Numbered from the stretch's first letter, positions 35,601 through 54,652 are shown. The stretch is 64,000 bases of DNA from Mugil cephalus (GCF_022458985.1 NC_061789.1:13672357-13736356); one strand, 5' to 3'. Notes: a model not told the origin generated them from the sequence alone. A program made the numbers and translations.

Positions 35601-38600
35601 AGCAAAAACCCAGAAGACCTTCAGGAAGCCAACAGACTGATCAAAAACATGGTGAAAGAGGTGAGGCGAGCTCTTTGAACGCCACCAGGTGTCGCATGCT
35701 GAACATTTGACGCCAACATTTGACCACCTCAAACTTGTCAGGACGAGGCCCGGGTGCAGAAGGTGTCGAAGCGGCTGAACACCCTGGAGGAGGTGAACAT
35801 CAACGTCAAGCTTCTGACTGAGATGCTGTCCCACTACAATAAAGACAGCTCAACGGACTCAGACAAGGAGATCATTAAGGTCTGTGCACGCAAGCACGTG
35901 CAATTATCCCTAATCCACAGTCTTACAAAAGTGTAATAGTGGCGTCCTGTGTGCCTACTCTCAGGAGCTGTACGAGCGGTGTGACAAGCTCAGGCGCGCC
36001 GCTTTCAAAATGGCCACAGAGACGGAGGACAATGACACCAGTCTAGGTTTGCCATTGTGGCTTTGTTTATCTGAAGAATCCCAGATGATTCAGGGTGTAA
36101 CCTTTAACCACTGACCCTACAGGTGACATCCTCCAGGCCAGCGACGACCTCTCCAGGGTCATCAACTCCTATAAGAAGATCGTTGAGGGGCAGCTGATCA
36201 ATGGCGACAGCGAAGAACCTCAGTCCACGGCGGGTCACGGCGAGACCGGTGAGAGTTGATTCATTCATTCATTTTTTTGGTGTTTAACGTTAATTAAGCT
36301 GCTTCGGTCACTTTTCTGTTGTGTCTGTGTCGCTCCACAGAGACCACGGATACGCTGATCGACCTCGCCGGGCTTGACACGCCAAGCCCTCCTCAACCCG
36401 CCCCCCCTCCCTGCCTGACGTCGCACCCCATGTCCGCCAGCCCCCTGCCGTCCCCCATCCCCATCCCCGTCCTGCCTCCTCCGCCCAAACGCCTGCTGGG
36501 ATCCCATGGCAGTCAGAGCAGCAGCCCGAGTCACCCCCCCCTCGACAAGGCCTCCACTGCACTGTCTCTCCTCGACGACGAGCTGCTGTCTCTCGGTATT
36601 CTAATATTTTCTTATTGGTCCCCTTAAATATGAGGCTAAATACAGCTGTCGGTTAGCTTAACTTAACAGATTTAACGCTCACTGAAAAACACAAGTGGTA
36701 TACTGTTTGTTTAATCTGAATCCCTAACAGCTGCCTATCGCCCGGCAACTGCTGTAAACTCATAGTCCAGTATATACACCGATCATCTTACAACATTAAA
36801 ACCACTGACAGGAGAAGTAAATAACACTGACCATCTGGTCACAGTTCAATATTGAAGCCTTAGTGAAGCCTTTAGCCCTTTGCTACTTCGACATATACCG
36901 CCCACCTCGACCAGACCAGACGACCCCACCCCTTTTATAAAAGGAAAAAAACATCCAATAGGGGGGCTGGAATAGAATCGGTAGAGCATCAGACTTTTAG
37001 ACTTTTAGAGGGTTCAAGCCCCTGTTCAGGCGTCAGCGTTTCTTTAAACAACTTGCTTGAAGGATTGAGAAGGGTTCTGATTTTGATTAAACCAACAAGA
37101 CAATTAGCAAACTGTAGATAAACTGCTAGGCAGCATTCACGCCAGCAGGGCTTGCCCTTTCCTTCTTGTTCCCAGTGATTTGACTCCGCATCTCCTGGTT
37201 GTACAACAATAAGTTGTAATTGCAATTTATACATTTACATTTTTTATACAAATGGTTATACCTTCTTTCAGGACTCAATGACCCCCCGTCCTCTCTGAGC
37301 AGCCAGTCTAAACCCAGGTTGGATGAAATCTCCAATCAGTGGACTTCCTTACAGGTACATCTAAGACAGTTTACCACAGTGTTACGATTACTGATTCATG
37401 AGACACAGTCAACAATCTCCTGTCTTCTGCAGGCACCAGCAACAGGTGTGGATTTGTTCGGTAGCCTGGCCTGTTCAGGTCCCGTCGTGCCCCCAGCTGA
37501 ACCAGCTGCCACGTACAGTCTGCAGAACCTCCAGGACCTGGCTATGCTGGGGTTTTCTGATCAAAAGAGGTACTGTTTGTGTACTGTTCACGTACAATGT
37601 TGATTTTTTTCCCTCTTCTAATCATTCTTAGCATCTTTTAACAAAACTGATGTTGGTGCGCCAATGTGATCTTTTCTCAAACTACGGGTGTACTGTCTCA
37701 TAGAGGTTCATAAATGTGATTTTTCAGTTTGTCCAGCCAGATGACAGCCAGAGGAAACACCTTTGGGATCCCCGCAGCAGCGCCTGTCTTCATGCCTGGG
37801 CATGGCTCTCCTTCCTCAACCTCTCTTCTCCAGGGCACCATGCCCGGCTCTCCTGCCCTGTCCCATGCCAAGGCCCAGAGCCTGGGCTCGGCCCCCGGGA
37901 GCCCGCTGTTCCGCTCTCTGTCCCCCTGCCACCCTCCCCTTCAAGGCAGCCCGGCCAGAGGAACAGACATCTCCCTGAGCAATGTGCACGTCCCTCTGGA
38001 GGCCATCAGACCGAGTAAGGCTATAATCAGGGGGAGGGAACGAAACTAGCCAACTGAATTCATTTTGTTATTTAATTAATCGCCCTAAAACGGTGGATAG
38101 GTAGTTCATGCCAACCTGTTCCTGACTTCTGTGCCATCTTCGTGTCCATCCACAGGTAAAGTTTTGCCTGTGACCGCCTACGATAAGGACGGCGTTCGCA
38201 TGTTGCTCAACTTTGCATCAGACTGCCCCCCCGGCAGGCCTGACGTGTTGGTAATGGTGGTGTCCATGCTCAATACCGCACCCCTGCCTGTTCACAGTGT
38301 GGTCCTGCAAGCCGCTGTGCCCAAGGTAAAGACATCCTATCCTTGGTTCATACATACTGTACATTTTATGGTGACGTTTGCTTAGATATGATTTAGCACC
38401 TTGTTAGGTACGATAGAACTTTTCAAGACAAGACAATCTACTAAGGCTGAAACCGAATACTAGAATGTGGAAGAAAGTTGATTTAAGTGACTTTGAATGT
38501 GGTGTGGTTGTTGACGCTAGAGGGGTCGGTCTAAGTATTTCAGAACCTGCTGATCTACTGGGATTTTCCCACACAACCACCTCTGGGGTTGATAGAGAAT

Positions 38601-39844
38601 GGTCTGAAAACACGGAAATACCCAGTGGTTGGCAGCAGTTTGGGTGAAAATGTCAGAGTCAGTTTCTCCTGATACGTTTGCCCAGTGGGGATTTTGGCAT
38701 AAACAACATGAAAGCATGGATCCGTCCTGCGTTGTATTATAACAGTTCAGGCTGGTGGTGGTGCTGTAATGGTGTGTTGGATATTTTCTTGGTACACTTT
38801 GGGGCCTTTAGTACGAGTTGGATATCATTTAAATGCCATGCATACCCGAGTATTGTTGCTAGCCTTGTATATCCAGTTCCTTCGTGACCACAGTGTACCC
38901 ATCTATGGATGGCAACTTCCGGCACAATGACACTCCATGTCACAAAGATAAAATCATCTGAAACTGGTTTCCAGAACATGGCAATGAGTTGTACTCCGAT
39001 TGTTTCCACAGTCACCTCAAACCAATGGACTATCTTTGACATGTGCCAGTCAGGACATGCAAACCAAGCAATTTATTTGAAACCACTGTGAAAAACAAAA
39101 GAAAGGACCCCCCCCAGATAGCTGACTTGACAATCATAACCCCCCTTAAACCTATGGAGGCTCTATAACGCATTGACATACTCCAAAACCCAACCGAGGG
39201 GCCCCCTTTCCATTTATTTTGCGACATGGTGGGTGGCAGATGTGCATCTTTGCCTGCAACCTCTGGGAACCGAGGGTTACCATATTTTTTTAGGATGTGC
39301 TGGGACAGGATATTCACAAATCTGCAGCAATTGCTTGACTCTATCACGTCAACATGGACCAAACTCTCTCAGGAATGTTTCCAGCACCTTTGTGGATCTA
39401 TGCCTCAAAGAATAAAAGCAGTTCTGAAGGCAAACTGGGTTGTACCCTAGCACTAGCAACGTGTACCTAATAAGGTGGCATAATTGTAACCCATTGACTC
39501 TTCCTTTGTGTTCCACCAGTCAATGAAGGTCAAGCTGCAGCCCCCGTCAGGAACAGAACTGGCCCCGTTTAACCCCATCCTACCCCCAGCCTCCATTACC
39601 CAGATCATGTTGCTGGCCAATCCCACCAAGGTAAGGCATCACAACGCAAACACACGAGCAAATTACAAACCTGCAACTGTACTAGCGGAGAAAAGCCAAG
39701 GAAAAATGCTGAGATGTTTGTGCGCCCTTGCAGGACAAGGTGCGTCTGCGCTACAAGCTAGCTTTCACGCTAGGAGACCGTCTGTGCAACGAGGTCGGGG
39801 AGGTCGACCAGTTTCCCCCACCAGAGACGTGGGGTCACCTATAG
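32623..39844 (+). CDS. gga3: ADP-ribosylation factor-binding adaptor GGA3
   Basis: Monomeric clathrin adaptor at the trans-Golgi network and endosomes; it binds acidic-dileucine cargo, ARF-GTP, ubiquitin and accessory proteins. Exons: 32623-32662, 34454-34538, 34746-34821, 34925-35023, 35105-35228, 35321-35424, 35580-35660, 35742-35879, 35965-36046, 36123-36248, 36341-36595, 37272-37354, 37433-37569, 37728-38014, 38156-38325, 39520-39630, 39734-39844. They predict 702 aa (human 723). VHS domain at about 1-145 (EDWEYIIGFCDQINKELEG, WEALQALTVLEACMKNCG), GAT at about 170-310 (EDEARVQKVSKRLNTLEEV, ETEDNDTSLGDILQAS), then a proline/serine-rich hinge with an internal acidic-dileucine sequence LDDELLSL (396-403), and a gamma-ear (GAE) domain at about 560-702 ending EVDQFPPPETWGHL. 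Closer to GGA3 than GGA1/2 in hinge and synteny. Confidence 0.96.
32663..34453 (+). other. gga3 intron 1
   Basis: 1.8 kb of mainly AT-rich sequence with no coding exon. A stretch near 33495-33530 (gtgtgtgaatgggtgaaaga) resembles a common fish interspersed-repeat tail. Confidence 0.5.
36775..36900 (+). mobile_element. Tc1/mariner-like terminal fragment in a gga3 intron
   Basis: The text around 36778-36840 (acaccgatcatc, acattaaaaccactgacagg, agtaaataacactga) matches the terminal repeat and 5' leader of a widespread fish Tc1-like element. No transposase follows. Confidence 0.6.
36966..37035 (+). pseudogene. tRNA-Lys(UUU)-like relic
   Basis: Contains tcggtagagcatcagacttt followed by gggttcaagcccctgttcag. 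These are the D-arm/A-box, the anticodon-arm 5' half with TTT, and the T-arm/B-box of a tRNA-Lys. The anticodon arm is disturbed by what looks like a partial repeat of gacttttag, and the acceptor stem is imperfect, so it is probably a pseudogene or a tRNA-derived SINE head. Confidence 0.6.
38395..39482 (+). mobile_element. Decayed Tc1/mariner transposon in a gga3 intron
   Basis: Bounded by ttgttaggtac on the left and gtgtacctaataaggtggca on the right, the usual ends of a fish Tc1-like family. Interior text retains decayed transposase features (for example gaccacagtgtacccatcta, ccagaacatggcaatgagtt, aggaatgtttccagcacctt) with stops and frameshifts. Continuity breaks at about 39050-39290, where unrelated sequence with poly-C runs sits. 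The element lies between gga3 exons 38156-38325 and 39520-39630, in the sense orientation. Confidence 0.85.
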
Positions 39845-41573
39845 CGGCACGCGGGCCTGATACTGCTCAGCAAGGACAGGCCGGCTCATCCTCCATGATG
39901 GGGTGTGTGCGTTCATATCCATCCCAGAGAGAAGGCAGGGGAAGGTGGGGTAATTCAACAGCACCATTCAGCTTTACATTCCTCATGGTTGTTAATTTAT
40001 TTTTTTTGATCATTGTTAATATTGGCAAACACTTTAATGTACACAGTCCTAGCACTTTTTTGGCAGACAGCTAACAGCGAAGACCTGCACCGGTTGGTAC
40101 GATAGCCGCGGTGCTCACAGGTAGAGAGAAATATTTTCATGGATTTTCTCTAAAAATTAATCACAGCAGATTTACTCTAATAAATAATCAAGGCGTCGAA
40201 GCAATGCCTCAGACTGAAACACTGCATCTGAAAAGGAATGAATGCTGAAGTTCATGTTGTCAAAGAGCCAGCAGACGTGCTTATTATTCAGCCTGCGAGA
40301 TGTATACTTGAACATATCCAGAGATGTGAAAATCTAGATTTCTACAGATGATGGAGAATTCAGTGACATATCATTAAACGTACAAACGTAGACTGATTTG
40401 TGCATTTTTGTTATTTTAGCCTCTTGCTCTCGCTTGAGTAAATTGTCTTTAAACTAGTTAATAAAGGCCTGTGCTACTTTAGTGGACCAACAGTATTGTG
40501 CTGTAAAGGCAACGAAATCCATGTAAAGTGGTTGTGTAGTTCAACACTGGTAATTTTTTTTATTTTTTAAGTACATTTTATGCCCAGATCGTCTGCATCT
40601 CAGTCATGCTTTAAGCACTGGAGTTCTGGTTTTGTTCTATATTTAAATGTTTATTCTTCTACCTGTGTCAGTGTTGAGGGTATTTCTGTCATATTTATTA
40701 TTTTCTGTTCATAGAATTTTAATGCATCTCTCTGAACAAATTACAGTCCGTCACCAGGCAGATTGCTCTCCAGTTTGCAGCAGTGGTACTTTTACTGGTA
40801 CTGTTGTATTTTCATAAATCCTTAATCCTCCCTTACACTGGATTCATAAAATACTCAGACGACTTACTTTTTGCACACGTTTGAGTTGAAGATTTGTTTT
40901 TAAAGCGTCTAATTCAGCCATTTTTGTCCCTTTACTTACACTTTCTGTTCTGTTTAACTCTGTGGTTTGGCTGAGAACCGTCCCTCTGCCACTATTCATA
41001 GTTTTGCCTCATAGTTCCCTCTCTGCACTTTTATCGTTTTCTTTTCCTCAAAGACCTCGCTGGGTTTTGGTGCATTTCTCCTTTCCTCAGCTCTGACCAG
41101 TCTTCCCATCCCTGCTGCTTTTGAAGCGCCCCCCATAACAAACCATAGGACGCTCTCAATGTTCTCAAAGTCCTTTAAAGGAAGTTTGACAAAGGAGGCC
41201 TCTGTCTAGCACCGTAAAAGTCAGGTTTATTAAGTTTACGAGGGGGACGCTTACGCGGTCGTCCTTCTGGCAGATTTTGTGCGAGCAAAGGTTTTTCTGA
41301 CTCAGTGAAGAGCGACCTCTTGGCTTTCGACCATGTCCCTCACAAAGGACCTACTTACTTGTTACTTTCATTTCATAACATGAGCAAGAGTCCCAAAATT
41401 CTTCCTTTTTGCACTTATTAAAGCCTTTGATACAGTTGTATCTATGAAAGTATGTACTTTCTAAACTATGGCTAGATCCCCCACAGTTTACCACAAATGA
41501 ACTACAATCAGGTTATTAAAGCAAACAGGACTGGTTGACCACAATCTGGAGCAGCAGCAAAGGATCTGGATCC

Positions 41574-41604
<31 letters not shown>

Positions 41605-42035
41605 AGAGATTCCAGAGATGATTTTAAACTGTGCATTAGTGGTTAGGGGAACAGACGACACACTAAAATGCTTTTGTTTTGTCAGTATGGGCAAGTATGT
41701 GATCAATGTGCAATAAAAAATCAACAGTAAACTTTGTGCAAAAAGCAGAGGGGCCTGAACATTGCCTCCTCTGCTCCTCCCAGCTCATCGTCATATTGGA
41801 TGTACAGAGCCGTGTGTCTAATGTACATAGTATGTAATGTTACGTACCTGCCGTTTGTCGTACGACGAGTGACGTGAACATGTGACGTGTAGATTTTGGG
41901 AGAGTGTCGAGTCTGTACATAGCTGTATCATGTGCCATTTGTCTGCTGCATGACATGAATAAATAGATTTAAAAAAAAAAAAAATCTTTGTGGACGTTTG
42001 ATATCGTGTTCCAAATAAAGGATGGCACAAAAGTC
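39845..42035 (+). other. gga3: gga3 3' UTR
   Basis: About 2.2 kb after the TAG. Poly(A) signals AATAAA at 41958-41963 and 42014-42019, with earlier ones near 40177 and 40459. A T25 tract occupies 41574-41598. The end lies within a few bases of the nup85 end on the other strand. Confidence 0.6.
41574..41598 (+). repeat. Poly-T tract
   Basis: Twenty-five consecutive T residues inside the gga3 3' UTR. Confidence 0.9.
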
Positions 42036-42044
42036 AGATTTCAG

Positions 42045-42154
42045 TCAATGTCATGAAAAGTGTTTTTATTATCAAACAGCACACGTTGATTTCTTTGATA
42101 TTTATGTACAGTACAAAAATGCAAAAAGAAGAGCTTTCTTTTCAAGGTCCCACT
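42045..42154 (-). other. nup85: nup85 3' UTR
   Basis: Very short: minus-strand AATAAA at 42070-42065, only about 85 bp past the stop codon. Confidence 0.6.
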
Positions 42155-48530
<6,376 letters not shown>

Positions 48531-49438
48531 CAGGAAACAGTAATATGAATACAATATAACTTAAATTACGAACTATTTCGCTGTAACCATGCCGTTATCC
48601 AAAGCAGCGGTCAGGTGCCGCTTACGCGCCTCAGACTTTCGGTCGAAAGCCCCCGTGGCGCATGTGCTGTGACGTACCAGACTGCCCTTCTTTTTGCCTG
48701 TTTTTCCATCGTCGGCGCTTCTCGCTGAAAACGCCTTTGTCGCGATATTCAAATATAAAAAACACACAAATAATGAACTCTTAAACTTTAGAGAAGCGTT
48801 TTCTCCCATGGGACAGGAGTAGCACAAAACTACCGAACTGTTTGTGTTTGTTATCCACGTAAACGTCTATCGTGCAAATATTTTATCAGAGTCTGCAAAG
48901 AAATAGTGCTGTATACCGACATGACTTAAACGAGATTTTTTTGCGTACGTAAAAGTAATCATTCAGTTTTCTAGCATACATCTTCATCATTAGACAGAAA
49001 AACAAGATGGCCGCTGGGATTTAAATGGTTAAAATAAAAAGAGGAGCAAAAGGTGGAGATGTCGCCCTCCTCGTATGATTATTGTACTCTGTAATGATGT
49101 CGACTGATCCATGCAACATTGATATGACGTTAGCAGAGTAATAGGGTGCACATAGAAGGACAGTTGTCCCTTTAATCCGAAAAACAAAAGGCAAAATATC
49201 GCTGTGCGCGTGCATGTGAAACTGCCTGTCTCGTTAACGCGCATTGGGACTCTCCCGCCCATGTCCAGACTGCGCTTTCACCCTCGTGACTACTTTTAGC
49301 CATTCAACGCCCGTCGCTGTGGACGCGCACGAACACATGGCCGCGCACGTTCAGTTAGAATAATTTAAGCAGGCACGAGCACGTGCGCGTACTCGTATTC
49401 TTTGTGTGGCAGTCAAGAGAAGCGCCAAAAGAGTGACC
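48531..49438. promoter_or_regulatory. Divergent promoter region, nup85 / sumo2
   Basis: 908 bp between divergent start codons. A YY1-like AAGATGGCCGC lies at 49004-49014. GC-rich, CpG-bearing sequence occurs at 48595-48730 and 49205-49400. Each gene may have its own core promoter here. Confidence 0.5.
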
Positions 49439-52400
49439 ATGGCTGATGAAAAACCAAAGGTGAGTGGTTTACAGTGTATTAACAAACCAGTTTATTTCAC
49501 CGGATCTGTGATAAAGGGTTTCATAGAAAATGGCCATTTCTGCATGTTCGGTATTGTGTGTGTTTTTTTAAGTTGCGAGCTAAAATTCAACTACTGGCTA
49601 TACCTACTTAGACCGGAAGGTTTGTGAACGCGCATTCACAGGCGCGCAGATCGTTTTGTGCTTGATCGCACAGCCAACCAGCCGGTGTCATCCTCAGTGC
49701 ATGTCTCAATTTGTGTATTTGTGTGTCTGAATGCCTCATGCTGCCAGTGTGTGAGTGTTGATTTGTGCATCTGGGGGAGAGTTTGTGCACTCAGTAGCCT
49801 TATAATAGTTACAGTTGTTATAAACCACCAGTATTTGTCTGGATAATCTCTGGGCTGATATCAGTCTGGGCCATGTGCTGCTTGTGCAGACAAAATGTAA
49901 ACAAAGGAGAAATGCACCACAGAGAAAATGTAGAAGTTTACTATAAAATTAATTTAGGAATCATTCAGTTGCATATCTGAACTTGCATATATCTAAATGT
50001 GGTGGTTTCTTAAATTTAAATTCGTTATTTTATCACTACAACATCTTTGTTACATTGTCAGCCACAGTTTATAATACAGCACTGAATGGGTTGAGCTGTG
50101 TGGTTCATAATGACAGAGAGAAATGTGCAGCTCCTTGCAACTAGTTGTAAAGTTGCAACCACTGTGGTATTTTTGGTTCATGGAGTGGAGATGTTTTTTT
50201 TTTTTCTCAAACACACAGCTTGAGGGGCCTATAACTAATGAATCATAATTACAGCTCCGATTCCCTGCGTATCCATGCTCACTCTGTTTGTTTTTCTTTC
50301 CTTTTCTCCTTCAGGAAGCGGTGAAGACAGAAAACAATGAACACATAAACCTGAAGGTAGCAGGTCAGGATGGATCTGTAGTGCAGTTCAAGATCAAGAG
50401 ACACACGCCGCTCATAAAGCTTATGAAGGCCTACTGCGAGAGACAGGTGGGCACGGCCCAGCGTCAACACACAAACTAACACATCGCTGATTGTTCAGGA
50501 ATATTCAATATCGTGTCGAAAGGTTAATTTCTTTAAGCAATGGTTTACAAACTGGGACATAGGCACGCGGTACACACTATTTTCACTTCGGAAAGACAGT
50601 TTCAATCGTCCTCAATGACGACGCCCATCAGAAAGGCTTGAACATGATAACATTTTCTAGGGCAGCTGCTTTCCCACCACGGAGCACGACTCTCAAAGCG
50701 CTACGCTGCCTCAATGTCGTATGGAAATAATTATTGGAATTAGTTGATGTCTCAGATGAAACAACTTTGATGCTTCCACATGTTTAATCTCGTTCGAAGA
50801 CCAAGAAGGCTGTGATGAAAGTCAAATTTTTGTAGCCCTTGCAGGCCATTTATCACACATGCACTCTGTCACCGTTAAATGCAGCTTTCTGCTTTACAAG
50901 TAGCTATGTCTTAACATACCGGTACGAATGATGTGGTGAGAAGGTTTTTCATTCGTCATGAGGATATTACATTAGGGTAGATATTTAGCGTTTCTACTAG
51001 AGTCCCTAATACAGTAGCCTTGTTTCATACAAGGCATCTAAAGACCTTGCAGTGGCAAAGGTCAAACATAAAATGATGATAGTTTGATTTTTTTTTTTTT
51101 TTTAAATGATTCTCATTCTAGACTAATTACTCATTGTCATTTTTTCCTGAAGGTTATTATTCATTGCCTATGATCAAGCGCTTTCTCAGATAGCGCTACA
51201 GAGTCTGTGTAAATCTTCTCTCATTAGCTAAAAAGCCCATCTTAAGGCTTTACGGTGCGTCTCTCTCATCTTCCCAACCAGCGTCCTTTATCTACGTTGA
51301 AGATTCTACTTCAATCACGAGCCTTTTAACGTGTTCTTTCAGCAGTCTGAACTAAATCTCCGGCGAAGCATTTTTATGGCGTGCGTCTTCCAGTGGCTTA
51401 TTCTAATGAGCTAACATTGGAGCGAGTGCCAGTTCAGTTCGTACTGGTTACAGCTCTGATTAAATTGCTACAAAATCAATTCCGAGGCTTTGTTGATAAC
51501 GTTTAAATGCTGAAAGACTTAAAAGTTTAGACAGAAATATCTAAAAGAAAACAACATTTGATATTTGTCCTCATCTGAAAGTCAAACAACTTTCTGGAAG
51601 ACTAGAAACCCAACTCCAATACTGTCTATTCCCTGGACTCCAAGCAGAGGAAAAGACACATTTGTCATGCAGCTCATTTTTTAAAACTACAGCGAGCACA
51701 GATGCTTTCCATTATTCCTTCGCCTGTGTTTCACTGCATCACATTTTCCTACAACCCACAAATTTTATCAGACATATCTTAAACGAGGGAATACATGCTT
51801 TGCTGCTTTTCTTGGCTTTTGGTTGCCTATTTTCATGAAAGGCTCCACTTTTTACAACATTGCAACAAACCCCAAACAGAAATACATGTTAAAACTCCCA
51901 AATTAAATTCTGAATGATTGAAAGCACCCTTGAATTTACAGCCTACAGTAACATTCTTAATACGCCGTTCTATGTATTTATTTATTTATTTATTTATTTT
52001 AAATCATTGTAAGAACGGGGTTTGTTTTCTTGAATCTTTAGTAAAATCATAACATTCCTTTTCTCATTTCAGGGACTGTCGATGAGGCAAATCAGGTTCA
52101 GATTTGACGGACAGCCAATAAATGAGACAGACACACCGGCACAGGTAAGACTGAAGCCTCCAAGAAATGACTTTACCTGCTCTAAACGATTAACTGAATT
52201 ATCGGGGTGAGCTTACTGAAAGGACACTGCGTTGCCCTCAAACATATTTCATGTACCTTCAAATTCACCATGCTTAACCAGAAAGATGTGCATATCATGG
52301 TGCATTCATGTCTTGTTGGAATAATTGGAAAAGTGAGCTACCGACTGGGAAAATTTGCTTTCCAACTATTTGGGAAATCTGAGAAAGTTTTGGCACACGA

Positions 52401-53511
52401 GCTATGCTGGTAAAAGTAATTGCATTCTAATATAATTGCATTAGTACTTGACTTCATGTTATTATATTGTTATGATATTCAGCATTTGTTTGAAACCTGT
52501 ATCTTACTGACACATGTTTCTATTATTTTGACAACACAGTTTTCAGCACCACAAACTAAATCCTGCAAAACAGTTGTGCTATTGAATTGCCACTTTTCTC
52601 ACGCCGTTAACATAAACATTATAACAGTCATGAAGGGGGATTTAGTGCAGGGATATTATACTAGAAATCCATTACGTGAAACATGACCCTAACCCAAACT
52701 ACGCAGAGATTTATTCGCTCTTTGTTGTCATCGAAATACTGACAACGTCTGTCAGCACTTTGCTGCATCCGTGTTATTTCCATCTTAAAAACACACGAAC
52801 GCACCACAGTCGGAAAAATTACTTTGGAACTCAGGAAATGAGAGCGCCCGAGGAGCATGTGAATTCTGTTCACTCTCTCCGATGCCTTTTCATGTTTTAG
52901 TGCGCTTAGTTCTCTTACTTTTCTTTTCTGGACCATGTCAAAAGCGTTCGTTTAAATACACACACACGCACTGGTCATGAAGTCTTGACAAATACATTTG
53001 GAGGACACGAACTTGCTGTACACTATATTACGGTGCCTGTAGGATTTAAAGTGTTACACTCGAGTTCTTCGCGCAAGTGACAGCGCTGACACAGTGAGTC
53101 TGTAAATGCCGCAGGACTGCCAGAACACACTAAGCCTGTTTAGTCGCAGACATGCCAGTTATGCTCACTTCAGTTTCTGGTTTGAGGAGCCCCCCCGTCC
53201 TGCGTGTTATTGCATGTTATTGCAGTGTTAGCGGAGGTCGTCATTGAAGCCAAATGCAAACGCGGTGTGTCGTTTCGGTGACAGTATTTCCATTTTATGC
53301 ATGCAAACAACAAATTTGACTGAGCACACTGTCACCCCTTGTAGCACATATAACACAACTGCCTGACAATGGCATTTTCTCTTGCTCCTCTTTTCCCATC
53401 ACCATTTTCTTAATGATACTTAGTTGTCTCCTCTTTTTCTCTTAACAGTTGGAAATGGAAGACGAAGATACGATTGATGTGTTTCAACAACAGACAGGAG
53501 GCCTGATTTAA
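49439..53511 (+). CDS. sumo2: Small ubiquitin-related modifier 2
   Basis: Ubiquitin-like modifier conjugated to lysines through E1 SAE1/UBA2 and E2 UBC9; it forms poly-SUMO chains. Exons: 49439-49459, 50315-50446, 52073-52144, 53449-53511, giving 95 aa, the same as human SUMO2. The chain-forming consensus VKTE (Lys11) and the beta-grasp fold sequence are intact ([50 protein letters not shown]). Two departures from the usual protein: Ile at position 41 (codon 50414-50416, Ser in human) beside the SIM-binding groove, and a propeptide of Leu-Ile after Gly-Gly in place of Val-Tyr. SENP cleavage after Gly93 would give a mature form that keeps the Ile41 change. Synteny supports SUMO2 rather than SUMO3. 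Confidence 0.96.
50447..52072 (+). other. sumo2 intron 2
   Basis: 1.6 kb with no coding exon. A T-rich run lies near 51089-51104 and a (TTTA)n tract near 51977-52000. Confidence 0.6.
52145..53448 (+). other. sumo2 intron 3
   Basis: 1.3 kb with no coding exon or repeat I can name, apart from a tandemly repeated tgttattgca near 53205-53226. Confidence 0.5.
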
Positions 53512-54485
53512 TCAACCACGTGCAACCACCAGCATCCTCCTCAACACACACAACCGACTCCCGCCCCCCCCGGCCTGTGACACACAGCGGCTGCTTCTTT
53601 ACTACAACTGTTGGGTCATTTCAACGGAATTCCACGCAGAAGAAGTTTTCATTTCTCTGCCACACATACCTGCTGTATAGTATTTTCATTCTTGCCCCTG
53701 TTACTTTTCTGTCTTTGTACATAAACCACATCCAGATCGCCTTGAGTTCAGGTTTTGTTTGTTCATGCCTTAATGTGGTAAAAGTTAAGGACTTGCCTTC
53801 CCGTTCGGTGGGGTTTGTTCTCAAGATGAAGACGTGGACTGGTGACAGAGTGAGATGTAATACAGCTGACATCAATGATCGAATGCGGTTGGGCTAGGCT
53901 TGGTCAGTGTTAAACAAATCTGTTCTTAAAGGGACAGTTCCCCCAACAAGTTTAATATACATGCTACTCCTTTTACCCATAGTGCTATTAATCCATCTAG
54001 ATTGGTTTGGTTTTGCTTGTCATGCTCAAATGAACAAACTAATACACAGGCCTTGTTTTATGCAGATTCACGCTGGATTTTCTTTCTAGATGCATGTTTT
54101 ATCTACAAAAAACTCAGTAAATCCCATCAAAAGGATCTAGATGAATAAATAGCACTAACATTCAGAGGGAAAACGGGTATACTAAGGGTAAAGTGTCTCT
54201 TTAAGGTGTACAATTCTGGGGCTGGCATTTCTAGTCTGGAAGTGGGGCTAGGTTATAATTTGGTCTTGGTGATCTTCATTAAAAAAAAAAAAAAAATGAT
54301 TTTATACATTTTTTTTATATATATAAATATATATATATAGGAGTAGATGTGTAGAGATTTTGATTAATCATTTTACTAGGCCACTTCAGATTTTGGGAAG
54401 CCTGAAGAGATGTTTCAGTTTAAACAAACATCTGTATTGTTAAAAACATGCCTGTTAAAATAAAGCTATTGTCTTTTTTTTCCAA
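53512..54485 (+). other. sumo2: sumo2 3' UTR
   Basis: About 1 kb. It includes A- and T-rich runs near 54280-54340 and ends with AATAAA at 54459-54464. Confidence 0.6.
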
Positions 54486-54652
54486 ACTTTCATTTATTTT
54501 GTTTGCTTTACATTATTCCGCAATATGTTATAACAATAGTGGTTCAGTAATTACATTGACTTTTAAGACTAGAGTTTGATTCCAGTATTTTCGCAGATAA
54601 AAGTCAAACTTTGCCCAAAGTTTTTCTTAAATCTTGAGTCGCAGTTTGAATT

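Noticed and set aside
39508-40074. 188-codon frame across the gga3 end
   Set aside because: It reads through the 39630 donor and then uses a shifted frame over the last exon; the spliced frame gives the true GAE end.
39845-42035. Extra gene between gga3 and nup85
   Set aside because: No exon matches any family, and several poly(A) signals fit one long 3' UTR.
50447-52072. Retrogene or hidden exon in sumo2 intron 2
   Set aside because: The sequence has mixed composition, but no frame gives a recognisable protein and the sumo2 exons join in frame without it.
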